This document shows, piece after piece, positions 32,621-44,288 of a stretch of 64,000 nt of DNA (positions within the stretch are counted from its first letter, which is position 1; each line of letters starts with the position of its first letter). This stretch comes from Microstegium vimineum (Eukaryota > Streptophyta > Magnoliopsida > Poales > Poaceae): NCBI GenBank assembly GCA_022036555.1, contig CM039126.1, forward strand, positions 15,409,263 through 15,473,262, given 5' to 3'. Position numbers and translations under genes: made by a program. The notes beneath the pieces are model-generated. The model saw only the letters and a program-made list of their open reading frames with translations. It had not been told where the DNA came from and searched no databases.

Positions 32621-32991
32621 TCAAACTTGAGGTGAAAAAGTCAAATATGTCTTATAATTTGGATGGAGGAAGTATATATAAAGAACAATCTATCTACACT
32701 TGAATCTATATATTATTAAATGAAGCGCGACCATCAGCAAAGAAGAACACACATTGCTCAACATATATATACCTGATGCTAATAAGTGATCGAGACTTAC
32801 TTGCTTGGCATTGCATATAGCAGATCGAGTACAGAACAGATTCAGAAACAAACATAAGTTGGTCTTCTCACTGGAAAACTCAAATAGACATCAGATAGAT
32901 AAGACAGTAACCATAAATGTACGCCAACGATCCCCCACAAAGGAGAGCAGCAATTCGCGTTAATTGGATGAAAGCGTGTGCGATCGACGCC
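32621..32991. other. 3' flank of paralogue B
   Basis: AT-rich sequence. The phrase CAGATTCAGAAACAAACATAA near 32840 resembles CAGATTCAGATTTCACAAAC downstream of paralogue A (29105), so the duplication included 3' UTR. Confidence 0.5.
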
Positions 32992-33537
32992 CTATTGCCC
33001 TACTCCTCGGGAACGGCGGCTGGATCCGGCCCGCGGAGCAGCGGGTCCTGCCCTTGCCCTTGAGGCGCCGGCGACGGCGGCGGCTTGGGGTCGGGACTTG
33101 GCGTAGCGGTTGGCGTAGCGGCTGGCTTGAGTCCACACCTCCTGGCCGTACATCTTGAACACCTCGGCCCGCCCCTCGTCGGTAGTCAGGTCCTTGCCGG
33201 CGGCGAAAGCAGAGGCGGCGGTGAAAGCCTCGGCCTCCGCGGCGGCGGCGGCGCGACTGGCGTCGGGCTCCGGGAGGACCGGGACGGGGCCGTAGCGCCA
33301 GGGGCCCCCGACCCCAGCCATCTTCTTCGCGATCATGGAAACGTACCTGTCGCGATTGGTCTGCGGCACTGGCCACACCCCCAGCGTTTTGGTCACCGCC
33401 GCCCTGACGTCCGGCGGCATCGGGGTGTAGCGGAAGACCCTCCCTGGGCGAGGCCTGAGAGAGCTGAAGCGTCGGTACTCCTCGACAACGGTGCGGTTCC
33501 AGGCCCTCATGTTGTCGTCGACGTCGTCGTTCGCCAT
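32992..33537 (-). CDS. Unrecognised small grass protein, paralogue B (181 aa)
   Basis: ATG at 33535-33537 (MANDDVDDNMRAWNRTVVEE). The core RPRPGRVFRYTPMPPDVRAA and the block KDLTTDEGRAEVFKMY are shared with paralogue A. B has an insertion of Ala/Glu-rich residues after EPDASRA. The last 25 residues differ from A because of a frameshift: the alternative frame of B (RTRCSAGR) matches the C-terminus of A (RARCSAAS). The ORF is intact. The gene lies 3.2 kb upstream of A on the same strand, with MITEs and a gypsy relic between. Function unknown. Confidence 0.75.
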   Translation of the reverse strand: MANDDVDDNMRAWNRTVVEEYRRFSSLRPRPGRVFRYTPMPPDVRAAVTKTLGVWPVPQTNRDRYVSMIAKKMAGVGGPWRYGPVPVLPEPDASRAAAAAEAEAFTAASAFAAGKDLTTDEGRAEVFKMYGQEVWTQASRYANRYAKSRPQAAAVAGASRARAGPAAPRAGSSRRSRGVGQ

Positions 33538-33648
33538 GGTCGGTCGAGAGGGTGGAATGGTGGATGGAGTACGTGTAAACCCTAGACGACACAGTAGATA
33601 GAAATAGAAAGGCCGCGCGCGGAACGGAATTCGGAAGAGGGGAGGGGG

Positions 33649-33655
33649 ATAAATA
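33649..33655 (-). promoter_or_regulatory. TATA-like box of paralogue B
   Basis: The minus strand reads ATGTATTTATCCCCC, 112 bp upstream of the ATG, matching the box of paralogue A. Confidence 0.5.
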
Positions 33656-33689
33656 CATAGAGAGAAGCGGATGGCATGTATAGGTGATG

Positions 33690-34446
33690 GTCGCCATGAA
33701 CTTTCTTCATTGTCATGCCATGTGGTGGTGGGCGTGCCCGCTCAGGGGGCGCACACAACGCGTGCAAGGCCTGGGCGTGGGCGGAGCCCATCGTGGCCCA
33801 TGTACGAAATCAAGTCCAGCAAGGCAGGGTGAGCGAGGGCGCGCACGTGGGCTTGCGCAGCGGGCCTGTCGGGCGAGGAAAACAGGGGAAAAAACTCGTC
33901 TCGTCTTTTACATTTGTTTCCGCCCATTTTTCGTATTTGCTGTGGATTCTATTTTTCGTATTTGCGGAAACAGAAGATGGTGTCTTCTGTCTGTCTGTTT
34001 TTTTTTTTGCAGGATCTCGTTTTAATACAGGATTGTCAGGATGGACCTGTATCCCTTTTTCAATCTATGCTTGATATGCATAAGAATCACATGTTCTTGA
34101 TTTATGCCAATACACCTATTAATCATTAATTAATTATTAAATATGCATGTAACATGTTAACACACACGTGAATATTAGATCATCTTTTAACGTGCATCAT
34201 ATTGTGTGACTTTACACATGTATACTTGAGAATATGGAAAATGAGGTGGGGGAGAGGTTTTATACATGTATATACTTGAGAATATGGAAAATCTGGCTTT
34301 TCATCCATATTTGTGTGCTTTTTAGATGTTTGCATATCCTGATTTTGTTTTTCATCCTACCTTTTTTTTAACCCAGCCTTGTTTTCATAGACAAATATGG
34401 AAGATGAGGCGGTTTCATAAACAACATGAAAAAATGCCTTGTATAT
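33690..34446. other. Interval between paralogue B and the gypsy nest
   Basis: A GC-rich part (33720-33890) is followed by T-rich sequence. CATTTTTCGTATTTGC-type text is repeated at 33926 and 33952, and TATACTTGAGAATATGGAAA at about 34210 and 34270. No gene is seen. Confidence 0.5.
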
Positions 34447-34451
34447 CATGT

Positions 34452-35595
34452 TGTTGACACAAAAAGCGTCAAATCTGTGAACACCTCGGGCTATTACCTA
34501 AAGCTCGGTATTTCGGAGGCGTGCCAGTCGATTTGACCAATCAATCGACAAGGATGATAACTAGAACAAACTGAACGAGACGACAGCGATGCGCTCGGAC
34601 GTCAAGGCTCAGATTGATCAAGGATAACTAGAGCAGAGCTGAACGAGGCAAACAGCGATGCGCCCGGATTGCCAAAGCTCAGAGGTACTCCCACGCGGAA
34701 CTAGCAAGGATTTGACGGAGATCAGGATGATGCAGCCCATCGAAAGCTTGAAGAACTCGTTGAAAACTACAGCTAATGCAGTAAAAGAGTAAATTGCGAT
34801 GAAAAAGTAGAATAAGATAAAATTGGTTTGTTTTGAATTGGATTGGTTGTCTATTCCATAGCCCTCGGGCACATATTTATACTCCCGCATAGAGAGTTGT
34901 ACAAAGACACGACACATATCCTTCCTAAAACAAACTCCTACTTTAAAGGTAACTGACTCGCGCAGGAGCCGGATAACAATATTTATTTCCTAAACAAACA
35001 CACCTATTTTAAAGGAAAGCAACCGACTCATGCAAGAGTCGGACTCAAACTACTATAATAATACTGGTACAAAACACCAGTTTCCTTATTCTCTTCCTCG
35101 ATGAAAACTTTCTATCGGCAGATCCCTTCAATCCGCGTCTTCCTTCTTTTGACCACCGGTAACCTTCTACTGCTACCAAGCGCTAAGTTACGCCCATCGG
35201 CATCGGCAACACTTTCCTGATCGGCAACATTTCCGATTAGCGTCCTTGTGCTGGTAACTCTTCACCAATCATCCCCATCGGCAATCGGCAACCACCCTTC
35301 ATCGGCAATCGGCAATGATCTCATCGGCAATTGGCAATGATTCTTCATCAGCCATCGGCAATGACTCTTCACCGGGCATCGGTAATGACTCTTCATTGGC
35401 AATCAGCTTCAGCAAAACTTCACCAATTAACCTTCGTCGGCAAATATCATCTAGCCTTCATCGGCAACGCACTTGGTCCTCTGCAGCAGTCTTATCAGCA
35501 ACATTGGCTCAGAATTTTCCCGATGCCGATGGAGAACGGCTACTGACCAGTCAAGCCTCAGCCTACTTGACACGTGTCGAAAAACGGTGTCAACA
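34452..35595 (-). repeat. 3' LTR of outer gypsy element
   Basis: The LTR is bounded by TGTTGACAC and GTGTCAACA. The minus-strand TATA box TATAAATATG lies at about 34872-34881. The U3 half (35110-35560 on the plus strand) is an array of ATCGGCAATCGGCAATG-type motifs, about 15 CCGAT/ATCGG in 415 bp. Confidence 0.95.
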
Positions 35596-35607
35596 CATGC
35601 CCCCCAG
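35596..35607 (-). promoter_or_regulatory. Polypurine tract of outer element
   Basis: Immediately inside the 3' LTR the minus strand reads CTGGGGGGCATG followed by TGTTGACAC, the expected plus-strand priming tract. The inner element has the same text at 39085-39096. Confidence 0.8.
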
Positions 35608-35913
35608 TTTCGGAGCGTATAACTTTACGTGCCGAAATTCTCTCCACTATAGCCGTTGTTGTAGCCGTTACCTCCGAGATAGGTGTACGGTTTCCTCGAT
35701 CCCCGTGTGTGGAACTGTAATTTAATAATAAAATCCCTCGATTGTAGCACAAACAGTTGCAGACCACCTCGATCACCGCGCGTATCTATCGCGGGCCTCT
35801 CCACATTCCTTCCTGCCTTCGTCTTCAACCTCCAGCCGCTCTGAAGAACACAAGCTCGAGCAATAGTACTCCTTCGCAATCCAAGGACGAACCAAGCATC
35901 CCTCTGACTCCAA

Positions 35914-38056
35914 ATGACGATCCAAGTCGACATCCCAAAGGTAAGACTCATCCTCCGCCTAATCCGACCCCTCTGTATGGTTTTGTTCCTCGCAAAAAAC
36001 CTGGATTTATCCCCATTCTTTCTGATTCGTCCCTTCTTCTTTGAACCCTAGGAACTGTACAATAAGGTAGTGATCCCACTCGCCGGTTCCAATCTCAGCT
36101 GCCTAGGCCCAATGGGCAATCCAGACCCCACCTTCATCATCAATGCAGAAACCAACCGGGTACCGTTCAGATCTGAGCGTTTTGATCTAGGATTGTGGAA
36201 AGACACATTCCGCTCATGGCCCAAACCTACAAAAGGATGGAAGAACTGGTACCTGAGAGTGGTCAGATCACAGCAGGTGTACTGGCAAGAACGCAACCTG
36301 GAGAAGAACGAAAACTTAATGATGGCCGCCTCATACTTCTGGTCCGATAGTATGAACGCTTTCCTCTTTAAGCATGGACCAACTACCCCAACCCTTGCCG
36401 ATGTCTACATGCTGACCGGCTTAGACATCACCTCTGCCGATATGTTCACCCTTTTCAACAGAAAATCCGAGTACAAGGTGAACACCCGGAATATCGGCGG
36501 TTGGACAGGCTACATTAAAGAGAACCAGAAGACCGGATCGGTAACTCAACGGGAGCATGCCATCTTCTTAAACATGTAGTTGGAAAAAATCATTTTCTAC
36601 GGCAAAACCATCGGTCCGACCACCATGCACCTCCCAGCGGCTGAACTACTTGCCGATGGAACGAGGCTCCCTTTAGGCAGGTATCTCCTTGGATCAGTTT
36701 ACCGATTGTTGCATCAAGTATCCAATAAGCTACTGCTAGGAGAGCCCATCGGCAATCTCGGAGGCCCCTGGTGGTTTGTTAATCTATGGCTGAACGCACA
36801 CATGCACAAGGCCCTCTAGTTTGATTTATTTGCCCAACAATTCCCGAGGGACATATCGAAGATTACCGATACAGGGATGATGAATCGGCAACTCGCCCTC
36901 CGCTTAACTTTGGAGAGGCCATCATAGTGCTGCCAAGTACCGATGCCGATGCAAAGCACTTCGGCTATTATTTCCAGAAGTTCTACAACGGACTCCCCTC
37001 CTCAGAACAGACCTGGTGGCCATATCTTGATGAACACAACCAGTTCCCGCTGCTGTTCAACTTGACCGATGTGAGCCTGCCCGAGAACCAAGCAATCATG
37101 AGGGCTAGCATTACTCCCCGAGCTATTCCAGTAAATATCTTTGGATCTGGGAAGAATGCCCCACCATCCTACGAGTTCTACTATCCATCGGCGGCAGCAA
37201 GACAACTGGGATTTGGCCAACTGCCGATCAAACTCTGCTACTCTAAGGTAGTAAGACCCAGGTAGGCAATCTCCAGTAACCTGGACTGGAATAAAGTCAT
37301 CAACCTTCCTGCCGATGCCGATCTGTCAGACCTTGACTTGTCCTCCTGGTCGCCAACCTCCTTAATCACCAACGAGTTCAAGTCTTGGTGGCAAGAGTGG
37401 AAGTGCCAGCTACTCGCCAAGTCTTCGCACTATTATTGGCACTTGATTGACGCCGATTACATCATTCCCGATGACGCAGTAAGTCTGCTATCTGATGTAC
37501 TTTTATTACTTTATTTTTGTCATCGGTACTTAACTCGCACTCGACAGGCCGATGATCCGATCCCCACAATGAGCAACAGTGGCAGGTCCTTCAATCTGCG
37601 GATAATGGGCCCCATATCCATCATCGGCACCAAAGCTCCAACGTTGGCCGCTTTCACGCCTCAACAGGTACCTACGCCGACACCTACAAAAGCCCAGGCT
37701 ACATCGGCTGCTGTTGTTGCCTTGACGCGAGTTTATGCAGTAAACTTATCTTTACTTGTACCGATTACATACTGTTTCATCGGCAACATTTATCTTGTAT
37801 AACTTGCTTTGTATTTTCAGGCACTATGGTCATCGGCATCTGCTTCCAGCAGGCAAACACCTTCCAGCCCGGCTGCCGATGCCCCCCGGTCTTCGTCAAA
37901 GCGGGTTGGCTCCCCTGCTGCTGCGCCGACGAAGAAGAGGCGCTTGAGGCTGGCTTCTCCTCCACCATTGGCTCCGACTGCGCCATCAGCTGCCGATGCG
38001 CCGCCAGCAGGACTGCCTCCGGTCCCAATCGCACCAATTGCCGGCGGGTCATCGGG
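35914..38056 (+). pseudogene. Antisense plant mobile domain (PMD) gene, outer element, 5' part
   Basis: Exon 1 is 35914-35940 (MTIQVDIPK). Exon 2 is 36052-37478 and carries the PMD: TPTLADVYMLTGLDITSAD, NIGGWTGYIKENQKTGS, REHAIFLNM, LPLGRYLLGSVYRLLHQVSN, GPWWFVNLWLNAHMHKAL and the FGYYFQKFYNGLPSS tail. Exon 3 is 37548-37739 and exon 4 starts at 37821. Two in-frame TAG codons (36577 and 36817) and a frameshift near 36855 disrupt exon 2. The gene is cut at 38056 by the inner element and resumes at 52444. PMD proteins (MAIN/MAIL relatives) act in silencing and genome stability in host plants; the role in elements is not established. Confidence 0.85.
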
Positions 38057-39084
38057 TGTTGACACAAAAAGCGTCAGATCTGTGAACACCTCGGGCTATT
38101 ACCCAAAGCTCGATGTCGAGGGCGTGCCAGTCGATTTGACCAATCAATCGACAAGGATGATAACTATGACAAACTGAACGAGACGACAACGATGCGCCCG
38201 GACGTCAAGGCTCAGATTGATCAAGGATAACTAGAGCAGAGCTAGACGAGGAAAACAGCGATGCGCCCGGATTGCCAAAGCCTAGAGGTACTCCCAAGCG
38301 GAACTAGCAAGGATTTGACGGAGATCAAGGTGATGCAGCCCGTCGAAATCTTGAAGAACTCGTTAAAGCTATAACTAATGCATAAGAAAGGGTAAATTGC
38401 GATAAAAGTAGGATAAAAAGTAGAATTGGTTTGTTTTGAATTGGATTGATTTCTTCCATAGCCCTCGGGCACATATTTATACTCCTGCATGGAGAGTTGT
38501 ACAAGGACACGACACATACCCTTCCTAAAACAAACTCCTACTTTAAAGGAAACTGACTCGCGCAGGAGCCGGATAATAATATTTATTTCCTAAACAAACA
38601 CACCTATTTTAATGGAAAATAAATGACTCATGCAAGAGTCAGACTCAAACTACTATAATAATACTGGCACAGAACACCAGTTTCCTTATACTTCTTCTCG
38701 ATGGAAACTTTCCATCGGCAGATCCCTTTAATCCGCACCTTCCTTCTTTGGCCACTTGTAACCCTCCGCTACCGCCAAGTGCTAAGTCACGCCCATCGGC
38801 ATCGGCAATATTTTCCCGATCAGCAATCGGCAGCATCTCTTCGTTGGCAATTGGCAAGGCCCCTTTATCGGCAATCGGCAATAGCAGCTCATCGGCAATC
38901 GGCAAGACCACCAATTAACCTTTGTCGGCAAAGATCACCCAGCCTCCATCGGCAACACACTTGGCCTTTTGCAGCATTCTTCCATCGGCAATATTGGCTC
39001 ATACTTTACCGATGCCGATGGAGAACGGTCATTGACCAGTCAAGCTTCAACCCATTTGACACGTGTCGAAAAATGGTGTCAACA
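38057..39084 (-). repeat. 3' LTR of inner gypsy element
   Basis: TGTTGACAC to GTGTCAACA, 1028 bp, nearly identical to 51416-52443. The TATA box TATAAATATG lies at about 38472-38481. The LTR is shorter than the outer LTRs mainly in the ATCGGC repeat zone. Confidence 0.95.
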
Positions 39085-39096
39085 CATGCCCCCCAG
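39085..39096 (-). promoter_or_regulatory. Polypurine tract of inner element
   Basis: The minus strand reads CTGGGGGGCATG directly before the LTR start. Confidence 0.8.
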
Positions 39097-39341
39097 TTTC
39101 GGAGCGTATAACTTTACGTGCCTAAATTCTCTCCCCTGTAGCCGTTGCTGTAGCCGTTACCCCCGAGATAGGCGTACGGTTTCCTCGATCCCCGCGTGTG
39201 GAACTGCAATTTAATAATAAAATCCCTCGATTGTAGCACGAACAGTTACAGACCACCTCGATCACCGCGCGTATCTATCGCGGGCCTCTCTACATTCCTG
39301 CACAGTGTAGAACAGAACCCCAAAATACTCCTGAACAGGAT

Positions 39342-39349
39342 TATAAAAG
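39342..39349 (+). promoter_or_regulatory. TATA box of inner antisense PMD gene
   Basis: TATAAAAG lies 156 bp upstream of the PMD start codon (39498) on the plus strand. A segment of about 100 bp containing it is deleted from the outer element, between CATTCC and TTCCTGCC at about 35808. Confidence 0.6.
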
Positions 39350-39497
39350 TTACCGGATCCACACTGCCTTTTACCCGAACCCATTTTCACTTTCACCTTC
39401 CTGCCTTCGTCTTCAACCTTCGGCTGCTTTCAAGAACACAAGCTCGAGCAACAGTACCCCTTCGCAATCCAAGGACGAACCATCTCTCTGACTCCAA

Positions 39498-42400
39498 ATG
39501 GCGATCCAGGTCGACATCCCGAAGGTAAGGCTCATCCTCCACCTAATTTAACCTTTTTGCATAGTTCTTTTTGTAGGAATACGAGGTTGCTACGCTAGCC
39601 GGAAAACAAAACTTTTCTACCTCATAAACCAGGATCTACTGCTAGTTACAGGTTACGGGATTACCACTAGACGCGCAGGTGCAGCGGAAGACGACTTGAT
39701 GTAGTCGTGCGCGTTGCAGCAGGCAGTGCAGTTGCGTGGTCGTCCGTCTCAACGTCCCCTTCGCGCGGTTCATCCTTGTGCTCCAGATGCAGCACCTCCG
39801 AGGAATCCCACACGTGCAGGGAGGAAGCGTTGCGCCTCCGGACTGCTAGGTCCGCGAGGAGCAAAAAAGGCGCGAGCGTGGGGAGGCGACGGCGGCTGCC
39901 AAAAGGCGTGGATCAAACTTGCCCCACGCCCACCCCTTGCTTATATAGGCGTCCTAACGAGCCCCCACGGTGGAGGCCCATTAGAAACCCTAAACCTAGT
40001 CTAATTCGGGTCCAACCCGAATTAGGCTTCCAGCCCCTTAAGCGTGCGACCCTATGGGCTCACGCATACATAGACATGGCCCAAGTACTCTTACTCGACC
40101 AATAGTTGATAGCGGCCTCTAGCAAGGCGTGTCAACTCCTATGCATACGCTATGATCATATCAGACGAACCACTATGACCATGTACAAGTTATTCCCTTC
40201 GCCACTCGATATATGGTTCAACTCGTGGGTTAACACTTAACCCAAGCACGGCCATGCATTTGTTGATCCAATCACATGAGTGATCCAGTGATATCTCTCT
40301 CACGAAGAGAGGGGCAAATTCCATCTTGATTGTCTATGTCTCACAGCATGTTTCCCGACCACCCAAGGACCACCTTTATAACTACCCAATTACGGAGTAG
40401 CGTTTGATAGTCTCTAAGTAGATCGTTTCACATCTTGAGTACATACCACAATCTCAGGTCTAAGGACATAACGTACATGACATGAATAGAGACTTTCTCT
40501 TGTTGGGTCAGTCCAGCCTACATGTCTCACATGTGCCCACATTATTAGTTTGACATCTCCATGTCTATGACTTGTGAAACATAGCCATCAACTAATACAT
40601 GTGCTGGTCTAATATTCAAGTGTGCTCTTACAAGAATGCCGACCAGGGACAACTTTTAGAATAACCATTCAGGTAATTGAGTTCCACAAACAATTCACAT
40701 AATTGTCAATCAATACTAGTTGTCTATAATGGATATTCTCAGAACACTTTATTAATCATGGATACAATCGGAATATAATCATCTACATGATTAGCTCTAG
40801 GGCATATTCCCAACAGTTTTCCCTGCAAAAGCCTGGTTTTATCCCCATTCTTCTTTCTGATTCGTCCCTTCTTCGAACCCTAGGAACTGTACAACAAAGT
40901 GATCATCCCCCTCGCTAGTTCCAGTCTTAGTTGTCTAGGCCCAATGGGCAATCCAGACCCCACCTCCATCATCAACGCAGAAATCAACCGGATACCGCTT
41001 AGATCTGAGAGCTTCGATCTAGGACTGTGGAAGGATACATTCCGCTCATGGCCTAAGCACACCAAATGATGGAAAAACTGGTTCTTGAGGTTGGCCAGGT
41101 CACAGCAAGTATACTGGCAGGAGCGTGACTTAGATCAATGCATTAGGCTCTCAATTGCCGATGCTGAGAGGAATGAGAACTTGATGATAGCAGCTTCATA
41201 TTTCTGGTCCGACGGCATGAACGCTTTCCTCTTCAGGCATGGACCAGCTACTCCCACCCTTGCCGATGTCTACATGCTAACTGGCTTGGATATCACCTCT
41301 GTCGATACACTTAGCCTCTTCAACAGAAAAGCTGAGTACAAAGTGAACACCCGTAGTATCGGCGGCTGGACAGGTTACATTCAGGAACACCAGAAAACCG
41401 GATCGGTAACCCAACGGGAGCATGCCATCTTCTTAAACATGTGGTTGGAAAAGTTTGTCTTCTGTGGCAAAACCATCGGCCCGACCACCATGCACCTCCT
41501 TGCGGCTGAACTGCTTGCCAACGACACAAGGCTCCCTTTAGGCAGGTATCTCCTCGGATCGGTTTACCGATTGCTTCATCAAGTATCCAACAAGCTACTG
41601 CTAGGAGAGCCCATCGGCAATCTCAGAGGCCCCTGGTGGTTTGTTAATCTCTGGTTGAATGCACATATGCACAAGGCTCTCGGGTTTGATCTATTTGCCC
41701 AACAATTCCCGAGGGACATATCAGAAGATTACCGATACGATGATGATGAATCGGCAACTCGAGCTCCGCTTAACTTTGGAGAAGCCGTCATAATGCTGCC
41801 AGGTACCGATGCCGATGTAGAGCACTTTGGTTACTATTTCCAGAAGTTCTACAACGGACTCCCCTCATCGGAACGAGCTTGGTGGCCGTATCTTAATGAA
41901 CACAACCAGTTCCCGTTGCTGTTCAACTTGACCGATATGAACCTGCCCGAAAACCAAGCAATTATGAGGGCCAGCATTACTCCCTGAGCCATCCCAGTGA
42001 ATATCTTTGGATCTGGGAAGAACACTCCACCATCCTATGAATTTTATTATCCATCGGCAGCGGCGAGACAACTGGCTTTTGGCCAACTGCCGATCAAGTT
42101 GTGCTACTCTAGGGTAGTAAGGCCCAGGCAGGCAATCTCCAGCAATTTGGATTGGAATAAAGTCATCAGCCTTCCTGCCGATGCCGATCTGTCGGACCTT
42201 GACTTGTCCTCCTGGTCGCCAACCTCCTTCATCACCAACGAATTCAAGTCTTGGTGGCAAGAATGGAAGTGTCAGCTACTCGCCAAGTCTTCACATTATT
42301 ATCGGCATCTGATCGACGCCGATTACGTCATCCCTGACGACGCAGTAAGTCTGCTATCCGATGCACTTTCATTACTTTATTTGTCATCGGTATCAACACT

Positions 42401-44171
42401 TAACTCCTTTGCACCTTTGTACTTGACAGGCCGATGATCCAGTTCCCACAACAAGCAACAGTGGTAGGTCATTTAATCTTCGGATAATGGGCCCTGTATC
42501 GATCATCGGCAACAAAGCTCCGACGTTGGCTGCCTTCACGCCTCAACAGGTACCTACGCCGACGCCTACAACAGCTCAGGCTACATCGGCTGCCGCTATT
42601 GCCTTGACGCAAATTTATGCAGTAAACTCATCTTTACTTGTACCGAACACGTGTTGTTTCATCGGCAACATTTTATCTTGCATAACTTTGTATCTTCAGG
42701 CACTATGGTCATCGACATCTGCTTCCAGCAGGCCAACGCCTTCCAGTCCGGCTGCCGATGCCCCCCGATCTTCATCCAAGCGGGTTGGCTCCCCAGCTGC
42801 TGCGCCGACGACGAAGAGGCGCTTGAGGCTAGCTTCTCCCCCATCATCGGCTCCAACTGCACCATCAGCTGCCGATGCGTCGCCAGCAAGACTGCTTCTA
42901 GCTCCAGTCGCACTACCTGCCGGCGGGTCCTCGGCAGAACCTCCATCGGTTTCTGTACCTGACCAACCGATGGATAACGCCCCCGGCCAGGAGATAGCAG
43001 CTGCTGCGACGACCGAAGCGGCATTGGCATCGGTATCGGCCGCGCTGAATGAAGAAACTCCTGCAGCAGCAGCGACATCGGCATCAGTACCATCGACTCA
43101 CGTCCCCGGCGAAGGAACTCAACCTTCCGCAGCAGTAGCGACGTCGGCATCGGCACCGTCGACCCAAGTCCCCGATGTCAGAATGGAACTACCACAAGAA
43201 ACTGCCACTACATCGGAGGCGACGCCGGCTACAACCATACCAGCACCAGCGGCGTCGGCTGCCTCTCCAACAAGGGCCCAGTCATCGACATCCGCTGCCG
43301 ATGTTCAGGATGAAGCTGGACCATCCAGTATGCCAAGTCCCAGGCAGGATATCCGCTTTAAGACGGTAAGTCGATCACCTTAAAACTTATAGTTTTACAA
43401 TCGGCATATTTTAACCTCTGTTTTCAGGCCCAAGATTCCCCAGACAGCCTCTTCTCCTACAGCTTGAACCTTTAGAACAAAGACGAGCGTCAAGGCCGCC
43501 TTCAAGCGGACAGCCTATGTTCTTTTGCCGTCAACGTCCCTGATGACGATGAAGAGGAAAGCTCCACCCCAGCTCTGTCGGCAGAAGTCAAGTCCAGACT
43601 TAAAGAATTGCTCTCCTTACTGCTGCAAGACACCTCTCAACTCGTTCAGGACTCATCGGCGGCAAGGATTATATTCAAAGATATCCAAAGCCATCTTTCC
43701 GCCGATGCAGCAGAAACCCTCCTCCAGGCAGCTTCTATTGATATCAAACAGATCCAGTACCAGAGGCTTACTCGTCCCATTGCCGATAGAGCGGCCCAAG
43801 CCAAGAGCGAGGAAGAGAAGCTCAAATTTAAACGCCTTGCCGATGAGAAGCACGGAAGCATCGGTCAAGCCAAAGTTTCCATCGGCAACCTTGACCAGGA
43901 AATCTCTCGACTCTCAGCAAGGAAGGAGGAGCTGCTGGCAGAGCTGCAAAAGGTTGAAGGGGGTTTGACGGCTGCCAATCAACAAAAGACCCAACTGTCC
44001 GACTCCATCGGGGCTTTACAGCAAGAAAGGGATCAGTACGCTCGGCAAGCCATCTCGTGGAAGAAGAAAATCAAGCCGGTTGAGGGCTCTGCCGATGCTG
44101 ACACCAAGGAGATAGACGAAATAGATCAAATTCGCCTGCGTGCGATAAACGTTATCCACTCCTTATTCTAA
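39498..44171 (+). pseudogene. Antisense plant mobile domain (PMD) gene, inner element, complete
   Basis: Five exons with GT-AG borders: 39498-39524 (MAIQVDIPK), 40884-42344 (PMD), 42430-42621, 42700-43365 (Pro/Ala/Ser/Thr-rich linker) and 43428-44171. Intron 1 holds the copia solo LTR. The PMD contains TPTLADVYMLTGLDITS, REHAIFLNMWLEKFVF, LPLGRYLLGSVYRLLHQVSN and GPWWFVNLWLNAHMHKALGF. The last exon encodes a long coiled coil (RAAQAKSEEEKLKFK to KVEGGLTAANQQKTQLSDS). In-frame stops at 41068 (TGA), 41985 (TGA for Arg) and 43474 (TAG for Gln) break it. The TAA at 44169-44171 is 117 bp from the end of pol on the other strand. Confidence 0.88.
39572..40815 (-). mobile_element. Solo LTR of a Ty1/copia element, in PMD intron 1
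   Basis: On the minus strand it starts TGTTGGGAATATGCCCTAGAG-like text at 40815 and ends ATTCCTACA at 39572, a well-known grass copia LTR form. The flanks CTTTT and GTTTT are a 5 bp duplication with one mismatch. It is 1244 bp with no internal domain. It lies inside intron 1 of the inner antisense PMD gene and is the youngest insertion in the nest. The plus-strand frames inside it are not genes. Confidence 0.88.
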
Positions 44172-44288
44172 TGCCTGTTGTATCGGCAAGAATGTAGCCT
44201 GATACTTGATCTTGTCTTGTAATATAACGCTAGTTTGTTTTTACCGATGTTTTCATAACTTTTCTTTTCATCGGTATTCGACTGAACA
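44172..44288. terminator. Convergent 3' ends of PMD and pol (inner element)
   Basis: Only 117 bp separate the PMD stop (plus strand) from the pol stop (minus strand). The stretch contains TTGTAATATAACG and other T-rich text suitable for plant polyadenylation on the plus strand, plus three CCGAT/ATCGG motifs. The outer element has the same layout at 53691-53808. Confidence 0.5.

Noticed and set aside
33684..34129. Open frames upstream of paralogue B
   Set aside because: No family recognised; they extend from GC-rich to T-rich sequence without splice or domain evidence.
38242..39214. Recurrent ORFs inside the gypsy LTRs (also at 34618, 51601, 52004 and 60978)
   Set aside because: They recur because LTRs are copies; they cross the TATA box and ATCGGC arrays and encode no domain.
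39667..40105. ORFs within the copia solo LTR
   Set aside because: Chance frames in LTR sequence.
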